Position numbers and translations under genes: made by a program
Notes under the pieces: model-generated
Told to the model about the DNA's origin: nothing
Databases searched by the model: none
What the model saw: the letters and a program-made list of their open reading frames with translations, nothing else
From: Pseudomonadota bacterium
GTDB taxonomy: Bacteria > Pseudomonadota > Gammaproteobacteria > Burkholderiales > Casimicrobiaceae
Assembly: GCA_009786025.1 (NCBI GenBank)
Contig: WQUA01000009.1
Coordinates: forward strand, 1 to 59,468
Direction of reading: 5' to 3'
DNA: 59,468 nt
Part shown: piece by piece, positions 28,706 through 38,668 of the stretch
Numbering within the stretch: position 1 is the first letter of the stretch
Layout of the letters: each line of letters opens with the position of its first letter

Positions 28706-29503
28706 ATGCCTGGTTACAACCACTCAGCAGCACTCACCGACGCTCCCAAAACGGCTTCGGCAAATTCCGCCTCCTCGTTGCGCGACCTCAAAGCGCATTG
28801 CAACATCTGCGGCATGCGCGGGCTTTGCCTCCCCGTAGGACTTGCTCCCGATGACCTCCAACAGGTCAGCGCACTGGTTGATACCCACATCAAGCTCAAA
28901 AAAGGCGAAACGCTCTATCGTACTGGCACCCCGTTTACCGCGCTCTACGCCGTGCGTCTCGGCTCGCTCAAAACGACCGTGCTCGCTGAAGACGGGCGAG
29001 AGCAAGTCGCTGGCTACCACATGCTCGGCGAGCTGATCGGTCTCGACGGCATTTGCTCCGGTTATCACGGCTGCCACGCCATTGCACTCGAAGATACCGA
29101 AATCTGCGTCATGCCGTTTGATCAGCTCGAAACACTGGCGCGCGAATTGCCTACCTTGCAGCACAACCTCCATCAAATACTCGCTCAGGAAATTGTCCGC
29201 GACCACTCGATTATGTTGCTACTGGGAAGCATGCGCGCCGAAGAACGGCTGGCTGTTTTTCTGGTGAACTTGTCGGATCGTTATTGCCGACGCGGCTATT
29301 CTTCAACCGAGTTTGTTTTGCGCATGACCCGCGAAGAAATCGGCAGCTATCTGGGGCTCAAACTTGAAACCGTCAGCCGCCTGTTCTCGCGCTTTCAGGA
29401 CGAAGGGCTGGTTCTGGTGCAGGGGCGCGCGATCAAAATTCTGAATCCGGAAGCGCTCAGATCGCTGGGCGGACAGCAAAACTCCGCAAACGAGAACGCC
29501 TGA
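28706..29503 (+). CDS. fnr: FNR/Anr-type oxygen-sensing transcription regulator
   Basis: 265 residues from ATG 28706. Cysteines C32, C35, C41 and C134 are each shifted by 12 from C20, C23, C29 and C122 of E. coli FNR, so all four ligands of the oxygen-labile 4Fe-4S cluster are kept. A CRP-type beta-roll and dimer helix follow. The helix-turn-helix REEIGSYLGLKLETVSRLFS keeps the E-x-x-S-R residues that read TTGAT...ATCAA. The protein should activate anaerobic or microaerobic genes. It is convergent with the cbb3 oxidase genes; FNR-type boxes occur before ccoN and before an ArsR gene in this window. Confidence 0.95.
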   Translation: MPGYNHSAALTDAPKTASANSASSLRDLKAHCNICGMRGLCLPVGLAPDDLQQVSALVDTHIKLKKGETLYRTGTPFTALYAVRLGSLKTTVLAEDGREQVAGYHMLGELIGLDGICSGYHGCHAIALEDTEICVMPFDQLETLARELPTLQHNLHQILAQEIVRDHSIMLLLGSMRAEERLAVFLVNLSDRYCRRGYSSTEFVLRMTREEIGSYLGLKLETVSRLFSRFQDEGLVLVQGRAIKILNPEALRSLGGQQNSANENA

Positions 29504-29533
29504 AACCGTTGAGGCCTCAGGCGCGCGACGCGC

Positions 29534-30040
29534 TTAAGGCTCCGATGCCGGTCGCTCCCAACGCATTTCGGCTAACGGCGCCTGTATTTTGTGAATCGGC
29601 ATCCGCCAATCGCCTCCTTCCAGAACGATTTCCCACTGCCCTTCCGTCGGCGCAACAAAGTGCCCGCTGTAAACGCCGTCTTTCACATAAGCGAGTGTTG
29701 CCTCCCGGTCGCGATCGGGAAAACGGGGATGCACTGCCCGCAAATGCAACGATTGCGGCGGTTTGAAAGCTGCCACCCCACCTCGTAAAACAACTTGCAC
29801 AACATCATCTGGCAATACGGTCAGCGAGGCGCTCAACCCCAAAGCCGTGCTGCGCTCTTCGCGCTCCAGATCCCTGTTGATGATCAAACCTTTCTTGTAA
29901 TAGTCTTCCGCCACCAGCCCATCGTAGGACCAGATCGCAATTCCCAACGTTACGAAGCATGCCAGCACCACAGTGCCGATACTGCCGATAATGATCCACG
30001 GCCACGGCTCGCGGTACCACGGTTTAATCCCTCTCTCCAT
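29534..30040 (-). CDS. ccoH: cbb3 oxidase assembly protein CcoH/FixH
   Basis: 168 residues from ATG 30040 (an adjacent ATG at 30043 is also possible); longer in-frame starts would lie inside ccoG. One membrane segment (WPWIIIGSIGTVVLACFVTLGIAIW) and a periplasmic FixH domain beginning VAEDYYKKGLIINRDL, the family signature. CcoH is needed for stable assembly of the cbb3 terminal oxidase. It follows ccoG by 22 bases and is probably the last gene of the block. Confidence 0.9.
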   Translation of the reverse strand: MERGIKPWYREPWPWIIIGSIGTVVLACFVTLGIAIWSYDGLVAEDYYKKGLIINRDLEREERSTALGLSASLTVLPDDVVQVVLRGGVAAFKPPQSLHLRAVHPRFPDRDREATLAYVKDGVYSGHFVAPTEGQWEIVLEGGDWRMPIHKIQAPLAEMRWERPASEP

Positions 30041-30062
30041 CATCCCCTCTCTTTCAAAGCCC

Positions 30063-31481
30063 TTATTCCTTGGGCACCATAAATGTTGATTTTTCTTCGC
30101 GTCGCAACGCTTTGTCATCCTCTGCCCGTATCGTAAATACGATCGGATACATCCCGGCCTCCCAGCCGTCGCGCGGTAACTTGAACCGCGCCGACAGCGG
30201 CACCATCCGCGCGCTGGCGCCATCAACGCTGATCGGCTGTTCAAGTTCACCCACTTCGATTCCCGGCAATCCCGTCACTTCGATCACAAATTGATGTGCG
30301 CGCTCTTCGGTATTCATGATCTGCATTCGATAGACATTTTCGATCACACCAGGCGCTGCTTCACGCGCCATCGCTCCACGGTCACGCAACACATCGACCT
30401 TCAACGGATTGCGTGCCCACAGCGACACCGCCACTCCGACAACAATAACCAGCAGGAGCACCGTATAAAAAAGCGTGCGTGGGCGGAGCACTCGTTTTAA
30501 AACTTCTTTCCTGCTGTAGCCGGAAGCCAGCGCATTTTCGGTGGTATAACGGATCAACCCCTTCGGGTAATCCATTTTTTTCATTACGCCGTCGCAGGCG
30601 TCGACACAGGCTGCGCACCCGATGCACTCATACTGCAAACCGCCGCGAATATCGATACCGGTGGGGCAGACCTGCACACACAAGCCGCAATCGACGCAAT
30701 GTCCCAGCTGCGCGTTCTTCAGATCGACTTTGCGTCCGCGCGCCCCGCGCGGCTCGCCGCGCCCCGCGTCGTAAGTAATGATCATCGTGTCACGATCGAA
30801 CATCGCTGACTGAAAACGCGCATAGGGGCACATGTATTTGCAGACTTGTTCGCGCAACCAACCCGCCAGGATGTACACCATACCGCCGTAAAGAAGAATC
30901 CAGAACAACTCCCAACCAGAGAGGCCGAACGGCAACTCGGTCATCAGTTCGCGAATCGGCGTGAAATAGCCGACGAAGGTAATCCCGGTCCACAGTGCAA
31001 CGATCACCCACAATATATGCTTGATCAGTTTTCGGGCAACCTTGTTCACCGACCAGGGCGCCGCGTCAAGCTTCATTCGCGCATTACGACTGCCCTCAAT
31101 TGCCCGCTCGATCCACATCAGCAATTCGGTATAGACAGTCTGCGGGCAAGCATAACCACACCACACCCGACCGGCAACCGCGGTAAATAAGAACAGTGAG
31201 TAGGCGCTGATGATCAGCAACGCTGTCAGATAAATAATGTCCTGCGGCCAAAACACCACACCAAACAGATAGAATTTTCGCGCGCCAAGGTCGAATAAAA
31301 GCGCTTGTCTGCCGCCCCAAGTCAACCAGGGCAAGCCGAAAAAAACGACCTGGCTTAGAACGACGAGCGCAATCCGCCAGTTCTGAAAAGTTCCTTGAGC
31401 AAAGCGCAAATACAACTTACGACGCGAAGCGAAAAGCGTCTGAGTTACGTTAGCGCCTTTATCGGCGGGAGAGTCATTCAT
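30063..31481 (-). CDS. ccoG: cbb3 oxidase accessory protein CcoG (RdxA/FixG type)
   Basis: 472 residues. Several N-terminal membrane segments carry VWCGYACPQTVYTELL, followed by two ferredoxin-like 4Fe-4S motifs (HCVDCGLCVQVCPTGID and YECIGCAACVDACD) and a C-terminal periplasmic immunoglobulin-like domain. CcoG is a copper(II) reductase for the copper supply of the cbb3 oxidase. It sits after ccoP, separated by a hairpin, and before ccoH. Confidence 0.95.
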   Translation of the reverse strand: MNDSPADKGANVTQTLFASRRKLYLRFAQGTFQNWRIALVVLSQVVFFGLPWLTWGGRQALLFDLGARKFYLFGVVFWPQDIIYLTALLIISAYSLFLFTAVAGRVWCGYACPQTVYTELLMWIERAIEGSRNARMKLDAAPWSVNKVARKLIKHILWVIVALWTGITFVGYFTPIRELMTELPFGLSGWELFWILLYGGMVYILAGWLREQVCKYMCPYARFQSAMFDRDTMIITYDAGRGEPRGARGRKVDLKNAQLGHCVDCGLCVQVCPTGIDIRGGLQYECIGCAACVDACDGVMKKMDYPKGLIRYTTENALASGYSRKEVLKRVLRPRTLFYTVLLLVIVVGVAVSLWARNPLKVDVLRDRGAMAREAAPGVIENVYRMQIMNTEERAHQFVIEVTGLPGIEVGELEQPISVDGASARMVPLSARFKLPRDGWEAGMYPIVFTIRAEDDKALRREEKSTFMVPKE

Positions 31482-31677
31482 AAGCGCCTCTTGAGGAGAG
31501 CAGGCGGTCGTCCAGCTTATTCAACAACAGCCTTCGTCCCGCATGGAAAAATAACGTGGGTCGCATCCATTTTCATATCCGCCGATAAGCCGTAAATAAC
31601 AATGCAGGCAATGCGGCAAGGCGAAGTCAATGAAGTATAACGATTTATGCAGTTCACTATAAACCCGGAAAATACAA

Positions 31678-31712
31678 ACCGCGGGCGATCTATTATCCGC
31701 CCGCGGTCTTAA
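31678..31712 (-). terminator. Terminator-like hairpin between ccoP and ccoG
   Basis: ACCGCGGGCG and CGCCCGCGGT form a perfect ten-base stem. On the minus strand it is followed by TTTGTATTTT, so it can end or reduce transcription from ccoNOQP into ccoGH. The other side also has a T-rich tract. Confidence 0.7.
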
Positions 31713-31746
31713 TCAGTCTTTCTCTTTTTTATTTTTCGCCCGCAAT

Positions 31747-32661
31747 TTATTTGTGGGTCATTCCCCACACATACGCTGTCAAAAGATGAATCTGACCTTG
31801 GCTCAGAACACCTTTATGCGCTGGCATCGCAAAAGCGCCTTCGACCATTTCGCTGTTATGCCCCAACGCCACTATTTTTGACATCGCCTTTTCCGAGCTG
31901 CCATAGTCCCAAACAGCATCGGTCAGGTTTGGTGCTCCGATTTCCTTCATTCCCTTGCCGTCGGCTCCGTGACAGGCAGCGCAATTGTCTTCAAACAACT
32001 TTCCGCCTTGCGCCATCAGATTCGCGTCGTGATCAAGCCCCGACAGCGAACGCACATAAGCCACGACTGCTTTGACGCCCGACTCACCGCCCAACACACC
32101 ACCCATCGGCGGCATCATCCCGGTACGCCCTTCAGTAATGGATTGCTCGATCTCTGCCGGCGCTCCACCCCAGTTCCACGCCCCACTTCTAAGGCTGGGG
32201 AAACCAGGTAAACCGCGAGCGTCAGAGCCGTGGCACCGAGCGCAGTTATTCTGGAAAATGCGCTCCGCCGTTCCCATCGCCCGCTGATCTTTCGCAAGGT
32301 CCTGAGCGCTCATCGCCAGAAAACCGTCGTACATCGGTTTGGTTTTGCTCTCAAGCGCTTTCATCTCGCTCTCGAACTGCCCGATCTGTGTCCAGTTTCC
32401 AATGCCTTTGAAGCTGCCCAATCCCGGATAGTAAATCAGATAGCCGATCGAGAAAACCAGCACGATCCAGAACAGCCAGCGCCACCATCCCGGCAACTGA
32501 TTGTTGTACTCGGTCAAATCACCGTCCCATACGTGGGTGGTGTCGCTGGCCTTCCCTTTTCTTCTGCCGGCGGCTACGAGAATCCAGATACAAAAGGCGA
32601 TTCCCAGCACCGTAAAAACAGTAATATAAAGATTCCAAAAATTGGATGTGAAGTCACTCAT
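31747..32661 (-). CDS. ccoP: cbb3-type cytochrome c oxidase subunit III, di-heme (CcoP)
   Basis: 304 residues. Two N-terminal membrane segments (FWNLYITVFTVLGIAFCIWILV and WWRWLFWIVLVFSIGYLIYY), then two cytochrome c domains with CARCH and CAACH heme sites. CcoP receives electrons from soluble cytochrome c and passes them to CcoO/CcoN. Its ATG overlaps the ccoQ stop (ATGA). Confidence 0.97.
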   Translation of the reverse strand: MSDFTSNFWNLYITVFTVLGIAFCIWILVAAGRRKGKASDTTHVWDGDLTEYNNQLPGWWRWLFWIVLVFSIGYLIYYPGLGSFKGIGNWTQIGQFESEMKALESKTKPMYDGFLAMSAQDLAKDQRAMGTAERIFQNNCARCHGSDARGLPGFPSLRSGAWNWGGAPAEIEQSITEGRTGMMPPMGGVLGGESGVKAVVAYVRSLSGLDHDANLMAQGGKLFEDNCAACHGADGKGMKEIGAPNLTDAVWDYGSSEKAMSKIVALGHNSEMVEGAFAMPAHKGVLSQGQIHLLTAYVWGMTHK

Positions 32662-32876
32662 GGTTGACGTCCCCGTTGGTCAATATCCTGCTTGATTGAA
32701 TTGTTACTACCCGTTCCTTCGGCATCATCGGGCAACGCAAACGGTGCTTGCGCCGCTTGTTCAAAGCGCTTTTTACTTCCCTTACCGTAGGCCCAGTACG
32801 CGATACCGGCGAAAGCGACCACAGCCAGTACCGTTACTACCGAGCCTATAACGCTTACAAGTGTTTGCCCGTCCAC
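32658..32876 (-). CDS. ccoQ: cbb3-type oxidase small subunit CcoQ
   Basis: 72 residues starting at GTG 32876, with GAGG about nine bases upstream. A single membrane segment (VVTVLAVVAFAGIAYWAYG) followed by a basic KGSKKRFEQAA patch is the CcoQ/FixQ pattern. CcoQ stabilises the core oxidase. It lies six bases after ccoO and overlaps ccoP. Confidence 0.9.
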   Translation of the reverse strand: MDGQTLVSVIGSVVTVLAVVAFAGIAYWAYGKGSKKRFEQAAQAPFALPDDAEGTGSNNSIKQDIDQRGRQP

Positions 32877-32882
32877 CGCGAA

Positions 32883-33500
32883 TTACCTCACGCTCTTCAC
32901 ATGGATGCCGAGCACTTGCATGTAAGCGATCAGCGCATCCAATTCCGTCTTCCCGGTCAATTCTCCGGGAGCCGCCGCGATTTGCGCATCCGTGTAAGGC
33001 ACACCCAACATCCGCAGCGCTTTCATCCTGGCAGCGATGGTCTTCGCATTGGCCGGCGTTTTCGCCAACCACGGATAGCTCGGCATATTGGAATCTGGAT
33101 ATATATCGCGCGGATTGATCATGTGCACACGGTGCCACTCGTCGGAAAATTTACCACCGATGCGCGCCAAGTCCGGGCCCCGACGATGCGAGCTGAACTG
33201 GAACGGGTGGTCGTAAACAAATTCACCGGCAACCGAGTAGTGGCCATAACGCTCGGCCTCTGAACGGAAGGGGCGAATCATCTGCGAATGGCAGCTATGG
33301 CAACCTTCGGCAATATAGATGTCGCGCCCTTCCAGTTGCAGGGCTGTATAAGGCTTCAACCCTGTCACCGGCTCAGTCACCGAGCTCTGGAAGAAAAGAG
33401 GTGGAATCTGAACCAGTCCGCCAATGCTTACAACAATCACAATGGTGATGATCAGCCACGGCAGCTTGCTTTCCAGCGTTTCATGCGAGAAGAATTTCAT
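32883..33500 (-). CDS. ccoO: cbb3-type cytochrome c oxidase subunit II, mono-heme (CcoO)
   Basis: 205 residues with an N-terminal membrane anchor ([23 protein letters not shown]) and one heme c site, [30 protein letters not shown] and NMPSYPWLA are conserved CcoO blocks, the latter containing the methionine near the axial ligand position. It passes electrons from CcoP to CcoN. It follows ccoN by 17 bases. Confidence 0.97.
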   Translation of the reverse strand: MKFFSHETLESKLPWLIITIVIVVSIGGLVQIPPLFFQSSVTEPVTGLKPYTALQLEGRDIYIAEGCHSCHSQMIRPFRSEAERYGHYSVAGEFVYDHPFQFSSHRRGPDLARIGGKFSDEWHRVHMINPRDIYPDSNMPSYPWLAKTPANAKTIAARMKALRMLGVPYTDAQIAAAPGELTGKTELDALIAYMQVLGIHVKSVR

Positions 33501-33517
33501 TCTTAAGCTCCCCGTAA

Positions 33518-34957
33518 TCAGGCGTGTGCAGGCGCCGTCGCCATCGGAACGGCGGCATCGACCGGCTTACCCTGCCCTATTGTTTTCAACATGTTGTAGA
33601 GCATCAACAACATTCCCAAGAAGTACAGCAGCCCACCGAGCAGGCGGATCACGTAGAACGGATAGCTCGCCTTGACGCCTTCAATGAAGGTGTAAGTCAG
33701 CGTACCGTCGTCATTCACTGCCCGCCACATCAGACCCTGCATCACACCGGCAATCCACAGCGCCGCCACATAAAGGACGATACCAATGGTTGCAACCCAG
33801 AAGTGGGTGTTGATCAGCTTAACCGACCACATTTGGGTGCGTCCGTAAAGACGCGGAATCAGGTAATAGAGGCTGCCCATCGTGATGAAGCCAACCCATC
33901 CCAAGGCGCCTGAGTGAACGTGTCCAATCGTCCAATCGGTATAGTGCGACAGCGCGTTGATCGTCTTGACGGACAGCGCTGGCCCCTCAAAGGTGGACAT
34001 CCCGTAGAACGACAGCGCCACGATCATGAATTTAAGGATCGGATCGTCACGCAGTTTGTACCACGCACCCGACAGTGTCATGACGCCGTTGATCATACCG
34101 CCCCAGGACGGAACCAGCAGAATCACCGAGAACAGCATTCCCAGTGTTTGCGCCCAGTCGGGCAATGCCGTGTAAAGCAAATGGTGTGGGCCGGCCCACA
34201 TATAGGTAAAGATCAGCGCCCAGAAGTGGACGACCGACAAGCGATACGAATAAATTGGGCGTTCGGCCTGCTTCGGCACAAAGTAATACATCATGCCCAA
34301 GAAGCCCGCTGTCAGGAAAAAGCCGACCGCGTTGTGGCCATACCACCACTGCACCATCGCATCCTGAACGCCGGCATAGGCCGAGTACGACTTGTACCAC
34401 GTTACTGGCATCTCGGCGCTGTTGACGATATGCAGTAACGCAATCGCCAGAATCATCGCTCCGAAAAACCAGTTCGCAACATAGATATGCGGCGTACGGC
34501 GTTTGGCGATGGTGCCGAAGAAAACAATTGCATAAGCGACCCAGACGACTGCGATCAGTAAGTCGATCGGCCATTCCAGCTCGGCGTATTCCTTACCGCT
34601 GGTGAAGCCCAACGGCAACGACAACGCGGCCAACAAAATAATCAACTGCCAGCCCCAGAAAGTAAATGCTGCCAATCCGCTGGCGAAAAGCCGCGTCTGG
34701 CATGTGCGCTGTACGATGTAATACGAAGTACCCATCAGCGCACAGCCACCGAACGCAAAGATGATTGCGTTGGTATGCAGTGGCCGCAGCCGCCCGTAGG
34801 TCAGCCACGGAATGTCAAAATTAAACGCAGGCCAAATCAGCTGGAGGGAGATAATCACCCCGACCAACAGTCCCACGATTCCCCAAATTACCGCCATTAC
34901 CGCAAACTGGCGGACTACTGTGTAGTTAAATTGTTCTGCCTTTGATGTCATAGCCAT
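33518..34957 (-). CDS. ccoN: cbb3-type cytochrome c oxidase catalytic subunit I (CcoN)
   Basis: 479 residues with about twelve membrane segments. [11 protein letters not shown]-type region ([24 protein letters not shown]) holds the conserved copper-site histidine-tyrosine neighbourhood of C-type heme-copper oxidases, with GPHHLLY and [14 protein letters not shown] giving further heme and copper ligands. It reduces oxygen with high affinity, suited to microaerobic life. AGGGA lies about nine bases before ATG 34957. An FNR-type box and -10 element precede it. Confidence 0.97.
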   Translation of the reverse strand: MAMTSKAEQFNYTVVRQFAVMAVIWGIVGLLVGVIISLQLIWPAFNFDIPWLTYGRLRPLHTNAIIFAFGGCALMGTSYYIVQRTCQTRLFASGLAAFTFWGWQLIILLAALSLPLGFTSGKEYAELEWPIDLLIAVVWVAYAIVFFGTIAKRRTPHIYVANWFFGAMILAIALLHIVNSAEMPVTWYKSYSAYAGVQDAMVQWWYGHNAVGFFLTAGFLGMMYYFVPKQAERPIYSYRLSVVHFWALIFTYMWAGPHHLLYTALPDWAQTLGMLFSVILLVPSWGGMINGVMTLSGAWYKLRDDPILKFMIVALSFYGMSTFEGPALSVKTINALSHYTDWTIGHVHSGALGWVGFITMGSLYYLIPRLYGRTQMWSVKLINTHFWVATIGIVLYVAALWIAGVMQGLMWRAVNDDGTLTYTFIEGVKASYPFYVIRLLGGLLYFLGMLLMLYNMLKTIGQGKPVDAAVPMATAPAHA

Positions 34958-34995
34958 CGTATGTGTCCCTGAATTGTTGACCCAGTGGTGGCGCT

Positions 34996-35036
34996 ATTGT
35001 AACCAAACACAAGCTGCAAAATATGATTTAGCTCAA
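34996..35036 (-). promoter_or_regulatory. FNR-dependent promoter of ccoNOQP (box plus -10)
   Basis: Reading the minus strand, TTGAGCTAAATCAT (35036-35023) matches the FNR consensus TTGAT-N4-ATCAA at 8 of 10 positions. TACAAT at 35001-34996 is a good -10. The box centre lies about 41 bases before the predicted start of transcription, the class II activating position. Confidence 0.7.
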
Positions 35037-35096
35037 ATTATTATTACATGATCAGTCGGGAATATGTCAGATTCTCGCCTCCCTGTAAAAGCCTGG

Positions 35097-35300
35097 TCAC
35101 CGCCCTTTTCTGTCTTTTTCTTCCGCTGAAGCCTCTCTGGAAGCCATTTCCGGCGCTGGTGTGTCGTCATCAGCGAGAATCCGGTAGGCCGGACCATCGA
35201 GATCATCGAACTGCCCGCTCCGAACACTCCACCAGAAAATACTGCCCAAAATCAGCACGATCAAGACCGACATCGGGATCAGCAGCCACAAAATTTCCAT
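35097..35300 (-). CDS. ccoS: cbb3 oxidase maturation protein CcoS
   Basis: 67 residues from ATG 35300 (MEILWLLIPMSVLIVLILG), the standard CcoS opening; a TTG three codons upstream is possible but too close to the AAAGGGG ribosome site. One membrane segment and FFWAV-like FWWSVRSGQFDDLDGPAYRIL, the CcoS motif. CcoS is needed to insert heme and copper cofactors into CcoN. It follows ccoI by 24 bases, forming a ccoIS unit. Confidence 0.92.
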   Translation of the reverse strand: MEILWLLIPMSVLIVLILGSIFWWSVRSGQFDDLDGPAYRILADDDTPAPEMASREASAEEKDRKGR

Positions 35301-35324
35301 CGTCTTCAATACCCCTTTCAGAGA

Positions 35325-37883
35325 TCAGGATACCACTTCGCCCACCGATTTCCCACCGTCCATAGCGCTCGTTTCGGTGTCCGTTTTCACCCGTGTAATC
35401 CGCAACGCGTTCAATACGACGGTCAGCGACGATAGCGACATCCCCAGCGCCGCGACCAGCGGCGTCACCCAGCCCAGCGCCGCCGCTGGTATTGCGATCA
35501 CGTTATACGCTACCGCCCAGCCCAGATTCTGACGAATCACCGCCAGCGCGCGGCGGGCATGTCGTAGTGCGTCGGTCAAGCGCAGCAACTCGTCGGAAAG
35601 AATCACTACGTCGGCCGTCCATTGCGCCAGCGATGTGGCGCTGCCCAGACTGATCGACACCTGCGCCTGTGCCAACCCCGGCGCATCATTGACGCCGTCG
35701 CCGACCATTGCTACGACTTCACCTGCCGCCTGTCGGTCGAGAATATAACGGCGCTTGTCTTCCGGCAACAAGCCGCCATGCGCTGTTTCGATTCCTAACG
35801 TTTGCGCCAGCGCTTCGGCGTTTTCGCGGCGGTCCCCCGACAGCAGAACCGTCTGAATTCCCATCGCGCGCAACGCCGCGACCGCTTCGCGCGCGTGCGG
35901 GCGCAACGCATCGCCCAACGCAAAAACCGCCTGAATTCCGTGGCTATTGCCGAGAAATACCATCGTTTCGCCGACAGGCCGTTGCTCGATAAAATGGGTT
36001 AATAAATTCGGGAGTACAACCCCACCATTCAGCGCCTCGACAAAATCGAGACGACCGATTCGCCAGCGCTCGCCAGCAATCGTTCCCTCGATCCCGTTGC
36101 CGGATAAAACGGTCAAATCCGACACTGCGGGTAAAGCTATCGTTGCCCTCGCAGCGGCCTTCCCCTCATCCCGAAATGCCCGCGCCAGCGGATGCTCGGA
36201 AGGTGCTTCCAGCGCTTGTGCGATCGACAACAGCTTTGCGCCGTCGCCCCCTTCAATAACACCCACCCCGTTAAGCGTTACCTTTCCTTCGGTCAACGTA
36301 CCGGTTTTGTCGAAAACCAGTGTCGTCACCCTCGCCAGCGTCTCCAGCGCGTCGCTGCGCGCCAGCACCACGCGCAGGCGACCCAGCGCGCCAGCAGCCG
36401 CCGACAACGCCGCCGGCGTCGCCAGTGACAACGCGCAGGGGCAGGTAATCACCAACAACGCGAACACCACTTCCACAACACGCAACGGCTCAATCAACCA
36501 CCATGTCACGCCAACGATCACTGCCAGCGTCAACAACGCAACAACGAACCAAGAGGCGACCCGGTCGGCAAGTTTCGCCACCCGCGGCCGTTCGCTGGCG
36601 GCGCGGTCCACCAGCCGCAGAATCGTCGCCAGCCGGGTGCCTTCGCCGACTGCCTGAACCTGCACGATCAAAACGCTTTCGCGGTTGACCGCGCCAGCAA
36701 AAACCGGATCACCCGGAGCGCGCCGCACCGGCCAGCTCTCGCCGGTCAACACCGCCTCCTCAACATGCGAAGCCCCATCGACCACCACGCCGTCCGCCGG
36801 CACCACCGCACCCGGCCGCACCAGCACATGATCGCCGGCCAGCAGCGCCGTCGCCGGAACCGGTTGCGCAGTCTGCAAATGCGGCCACTCAACCAAACGG
36901 TCGGCCAGAAGTGGTCGCTGTTTGGCCATCGCCTCAACCGCGTCACCCGAACGCTGCCGCGCTATCGCTTCAAAATAACGCGCCACCAGCAACAATGCTA
37001 CGAACATCGTCACCGAGTCGTAATACACCGCCCCGCTGCCCCGGAGCGTCGCCCACACACTCGCCGCAAACGCCACCGACAACCCCAAAACCACCGGCAC
37101 GTCCATTCCGGCGCGGCGAATCGACAAATCGCGCCAGGCGCCCTTGAAAAAAGGCTGTGCCGAATAAAAAAGCACCGGCAGCGTCAACACCAGACTCGCC
37201 CAGCGCAGCAAGGCCGTCATTTCTGCCGACACCTCATTGCTGATGTAATGCGGTACCGCCATCATCATCACTTGCATCATCCCGAACAACGCCACACCCG
37301 TACGAAACAACAATGAGCGCCGTTCGCGCCGCGCCTGAATGTCGCGCCGCGCCGGGTCATAGGGGTACGCGCGGTAACCAATACGCGCCACCGCCCGCAA
37401 CAACTGTGAGAGCGACGCCGTTTCAGGACACCACACCAGCGTCGCCCGCCGCGACGCAAAATTGACTCGCGCCTCAACAACGCCTGGCTGCTTCATCAGC
37501 CAGGACTCGATCAGCCATACGCAAGCGCCGCAAGTCAGCCCTTCAAGCAACAGCGCGATTTCATATTCGTCCTTGCCGCTCGGATGATTTCGCTTGCGGA
37601 CGAAGTCGCGCACAATGCTCTCATCGTCGTAAGCCGCCCATTCGTCCTGCGCCTCTGCTTCCTCCGGCGCCAGCGCCGATGCCGTGCGCGTTGCGTAAAA
37701 CGCCTCCAGGCCTGCTGCATGGATCGTCTGCGCCACGGCCTGGCAACCGGCGCAGCAGAACGTCCGCGTCTTCCCCTTTAAAACCGCCTGCCAGCGTATT
37801 CCCGGCGGATTTTCCGTCCCGCAGTGATAACAAAAACGCGCATCCTCCGCTGGCGGCGATGAAATTTCAACTGATTTTGACAT
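35325..37883 (-). CDS. ccoI: Copper-transporting P-type ATPase CcoI/FixI
   Basis: 852 residues. N-terminal cysteines C18xxC21 and CCAGC (43-47), a heavy-metal domain with GLTCGAC (about 116-121), then a P1B ATPase core: membrane CPC motif (TCPCALSLATP, near 480), phosphorylation site DKTGT (near 523) and GDGVNDAPGLA hinge. CcoI delivers copper across the inner membrane for cbb3 oxidase assembly. The extra N-terminal cysteine module is typical of FixI/CcoI rather than general CopA. It is the first gene of the ccoI-ccoS pair, upstream of ccoNOQP. Confidence 0.95.
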   Translation of the reverse strand: MSKSVEISSPPAEDARFCYHCGTENPPGIRWQAVLKGKTRTFCCAGCQAVAQTIHAAGLEAFYATRTASALAPEEAEAQDEWAAYDDESIVRDFVRKRNHPSGKDEYEIALLLEGLTCGACVWLIESWLMKQPGVVEARVNFASRRATLVWCPETASLSQLLRAVARIGYRAYPYDPARRDIQARRERRSLLFRTGVALFGMMQVMMMAVPHYISNEVSAEMTALLRWASLVLTLPVLFYSAQPFFKGAWRDLSIRRAGMDVPVVLGLSVAFAASVWATLRGSGAVYYDSVTMFVALLLVARYFEAIARQRSGDAVEAMAKQRPLLADRLVEWPHLQTAQPVPATALLAGDHVLVRPGAVVPADGVVVDGASHVEEAVLTGESWPVRRAPGDPVFAGAVNRESVLIVQVQAVGEGTRLATILRLVDRAASERPRVAKLADRVASWFVVALLTLAVIVGVTWWLIEPLRVVEVVFALLVITCPCALSLATPAALSAAAGALGRLRVVLARSDALETLARVTTLVFDKTGTLTEGKVTLNGVGVIEGGDGAKLLSIAQALEAPSEHPLARAFRDEGKAAARATIALPAVSDLTVLSGNGIEGTIAGERWRIGRLDFVEALNGGVVLPNLLTHFIEQRPVGETMVFLGNSHGIQAVFALGDALRPHAREAVAALRAMGIQTVLLSGDRRENAEALAQTLGIETAHGGLLPEDKRRYILDRQAAGEVVAMVGDGVNDAPGLAQAQVSISLGSATSLAQWTADVVILSDELLRLTDALRHARRALAVIRQNLGWAVAYNVIAIPAAALGWVTPLVAALGMSLSSLTVVLNALRITRVKTDTETSAMDGGKSVGEVVS

Positions 37884-38050
37884 GGGCGGACTCTACGGTA
37901 CGCGCTTCATCCGGTCAATATCCGTTTTGAGCTATGCCGATAAAAACATTCGCCGTCTTTTTGATGGAAACCTCTTGACCAAACGACATAAAACGTCCAG
38001 CATGATAGCTACGGTTTTGAGTGTTTCCCCAACCCTTAAAGGAGGTCTGC

Positions 38051-38494
38051 ATGTACAAAAACCTACTGGTCGCCACCGACGGCTCACCGCTTTCTGATAG
38101 AGCCGTTGATCAGGCCATTGATCTGGCCGTCGTATTGAAGGCCAAGCTTTTCGTTTTCTACGCCTCCCCCAGCTATCCGTTGCCGGCCTATGCCGGCGGC
38201 GTTGTGTACGAACCCATTTCCAAAAAAGAATTCGCCGCTTTTGTTACCGAAGAAGCCGAAAAAATCCTTTCGGCGGCAGAAGATAAAATCAAAAAGGCCA
38301 ATGTGAACTGCGCCCGCATCCATGTTCTTGCAGCCACTCCCTGGGAAGCGATTCTCGGCGCCGCTAAAGAAAACAACTGCGACCTGATTATCATGGCTTC
38401 GCATGGGCGTCGCGGCATCTCAGCGATGCTGCTCGGCAGCGAAACACAAAAAGTGCTGACGCACTCAACCTTGCCGGTGTTGGTGATCAGATAA
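38051..38494 (+). CDS. Universal stress protein (UspA family)
   Basis: 147 residues from ATG 38051, with AAAGGAGG before it. The UspA fold is visible: MYKNLLVATDGSPLSDRAVDQAI at the start, and the ATP-binding-type GRRGISAMLLGSETQKVLTHSTLPVLVIR at the end (G-2x-G-9x-G-S/T pattern, slightly modified). Such proteins respond to energy or oxygen stress. It is divergent from ccoI, next to the microaerobic block, where FNR-type control would make sense, though no good box is seen. It is followed by a terminator. Confidence 0.92.
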   Translation: MYKNLLVATDGSPLSDRAVDQAIDLAVVLKAKLFVFYASPSYPLPAYAGGVVYEPISKKEFAAFVTEEAEKILSAAEDKIKKANVNCARIHVLAATPWEAILGAAKENNCDLIIMASHGRRGISAMLLGSETQKVLTHSTLPVLVIR

Positions 38495-38527
38495 GTCGTA
38501 ATACAAGGGTGAGTAGAGTGGCACGTC

Positions 38528-38556
38528 CACCCTCCTCTCCCGCAAGCGGACGAGAG
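38528..38556 (+). repeat. Dispersed G/C-rich palindrome
   Basis: CCACCCTCCTCTCCCGCAAG followed by CGGACGAGAGGA. Same core as elsewhere in the window. Confidence 0.65.
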
Positions 38557-38567
38557 GAATATTTGAA

Positions 38568-38595
38568 GGGGCGGATTTCAAACCCGCCCCTTTTT
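38568..38595 (+). terminator. Rho-independent terminator of the usp gene
   Basis: GGGGCGG and CCGCCCC around ATTTCAAAC, followed by TTTTT. Nearly the same sequence reappears at 43590-43614 downstream of the ArsR gene. Confidence 0.88.
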
Positions 38596-38668
38596 GCGTC
38601 TCCGTGTCGTTTCGAATGCTGGGTTTCGTTGCGCGCATCTGCGGACTACGTGAACACTCGACGAACAC

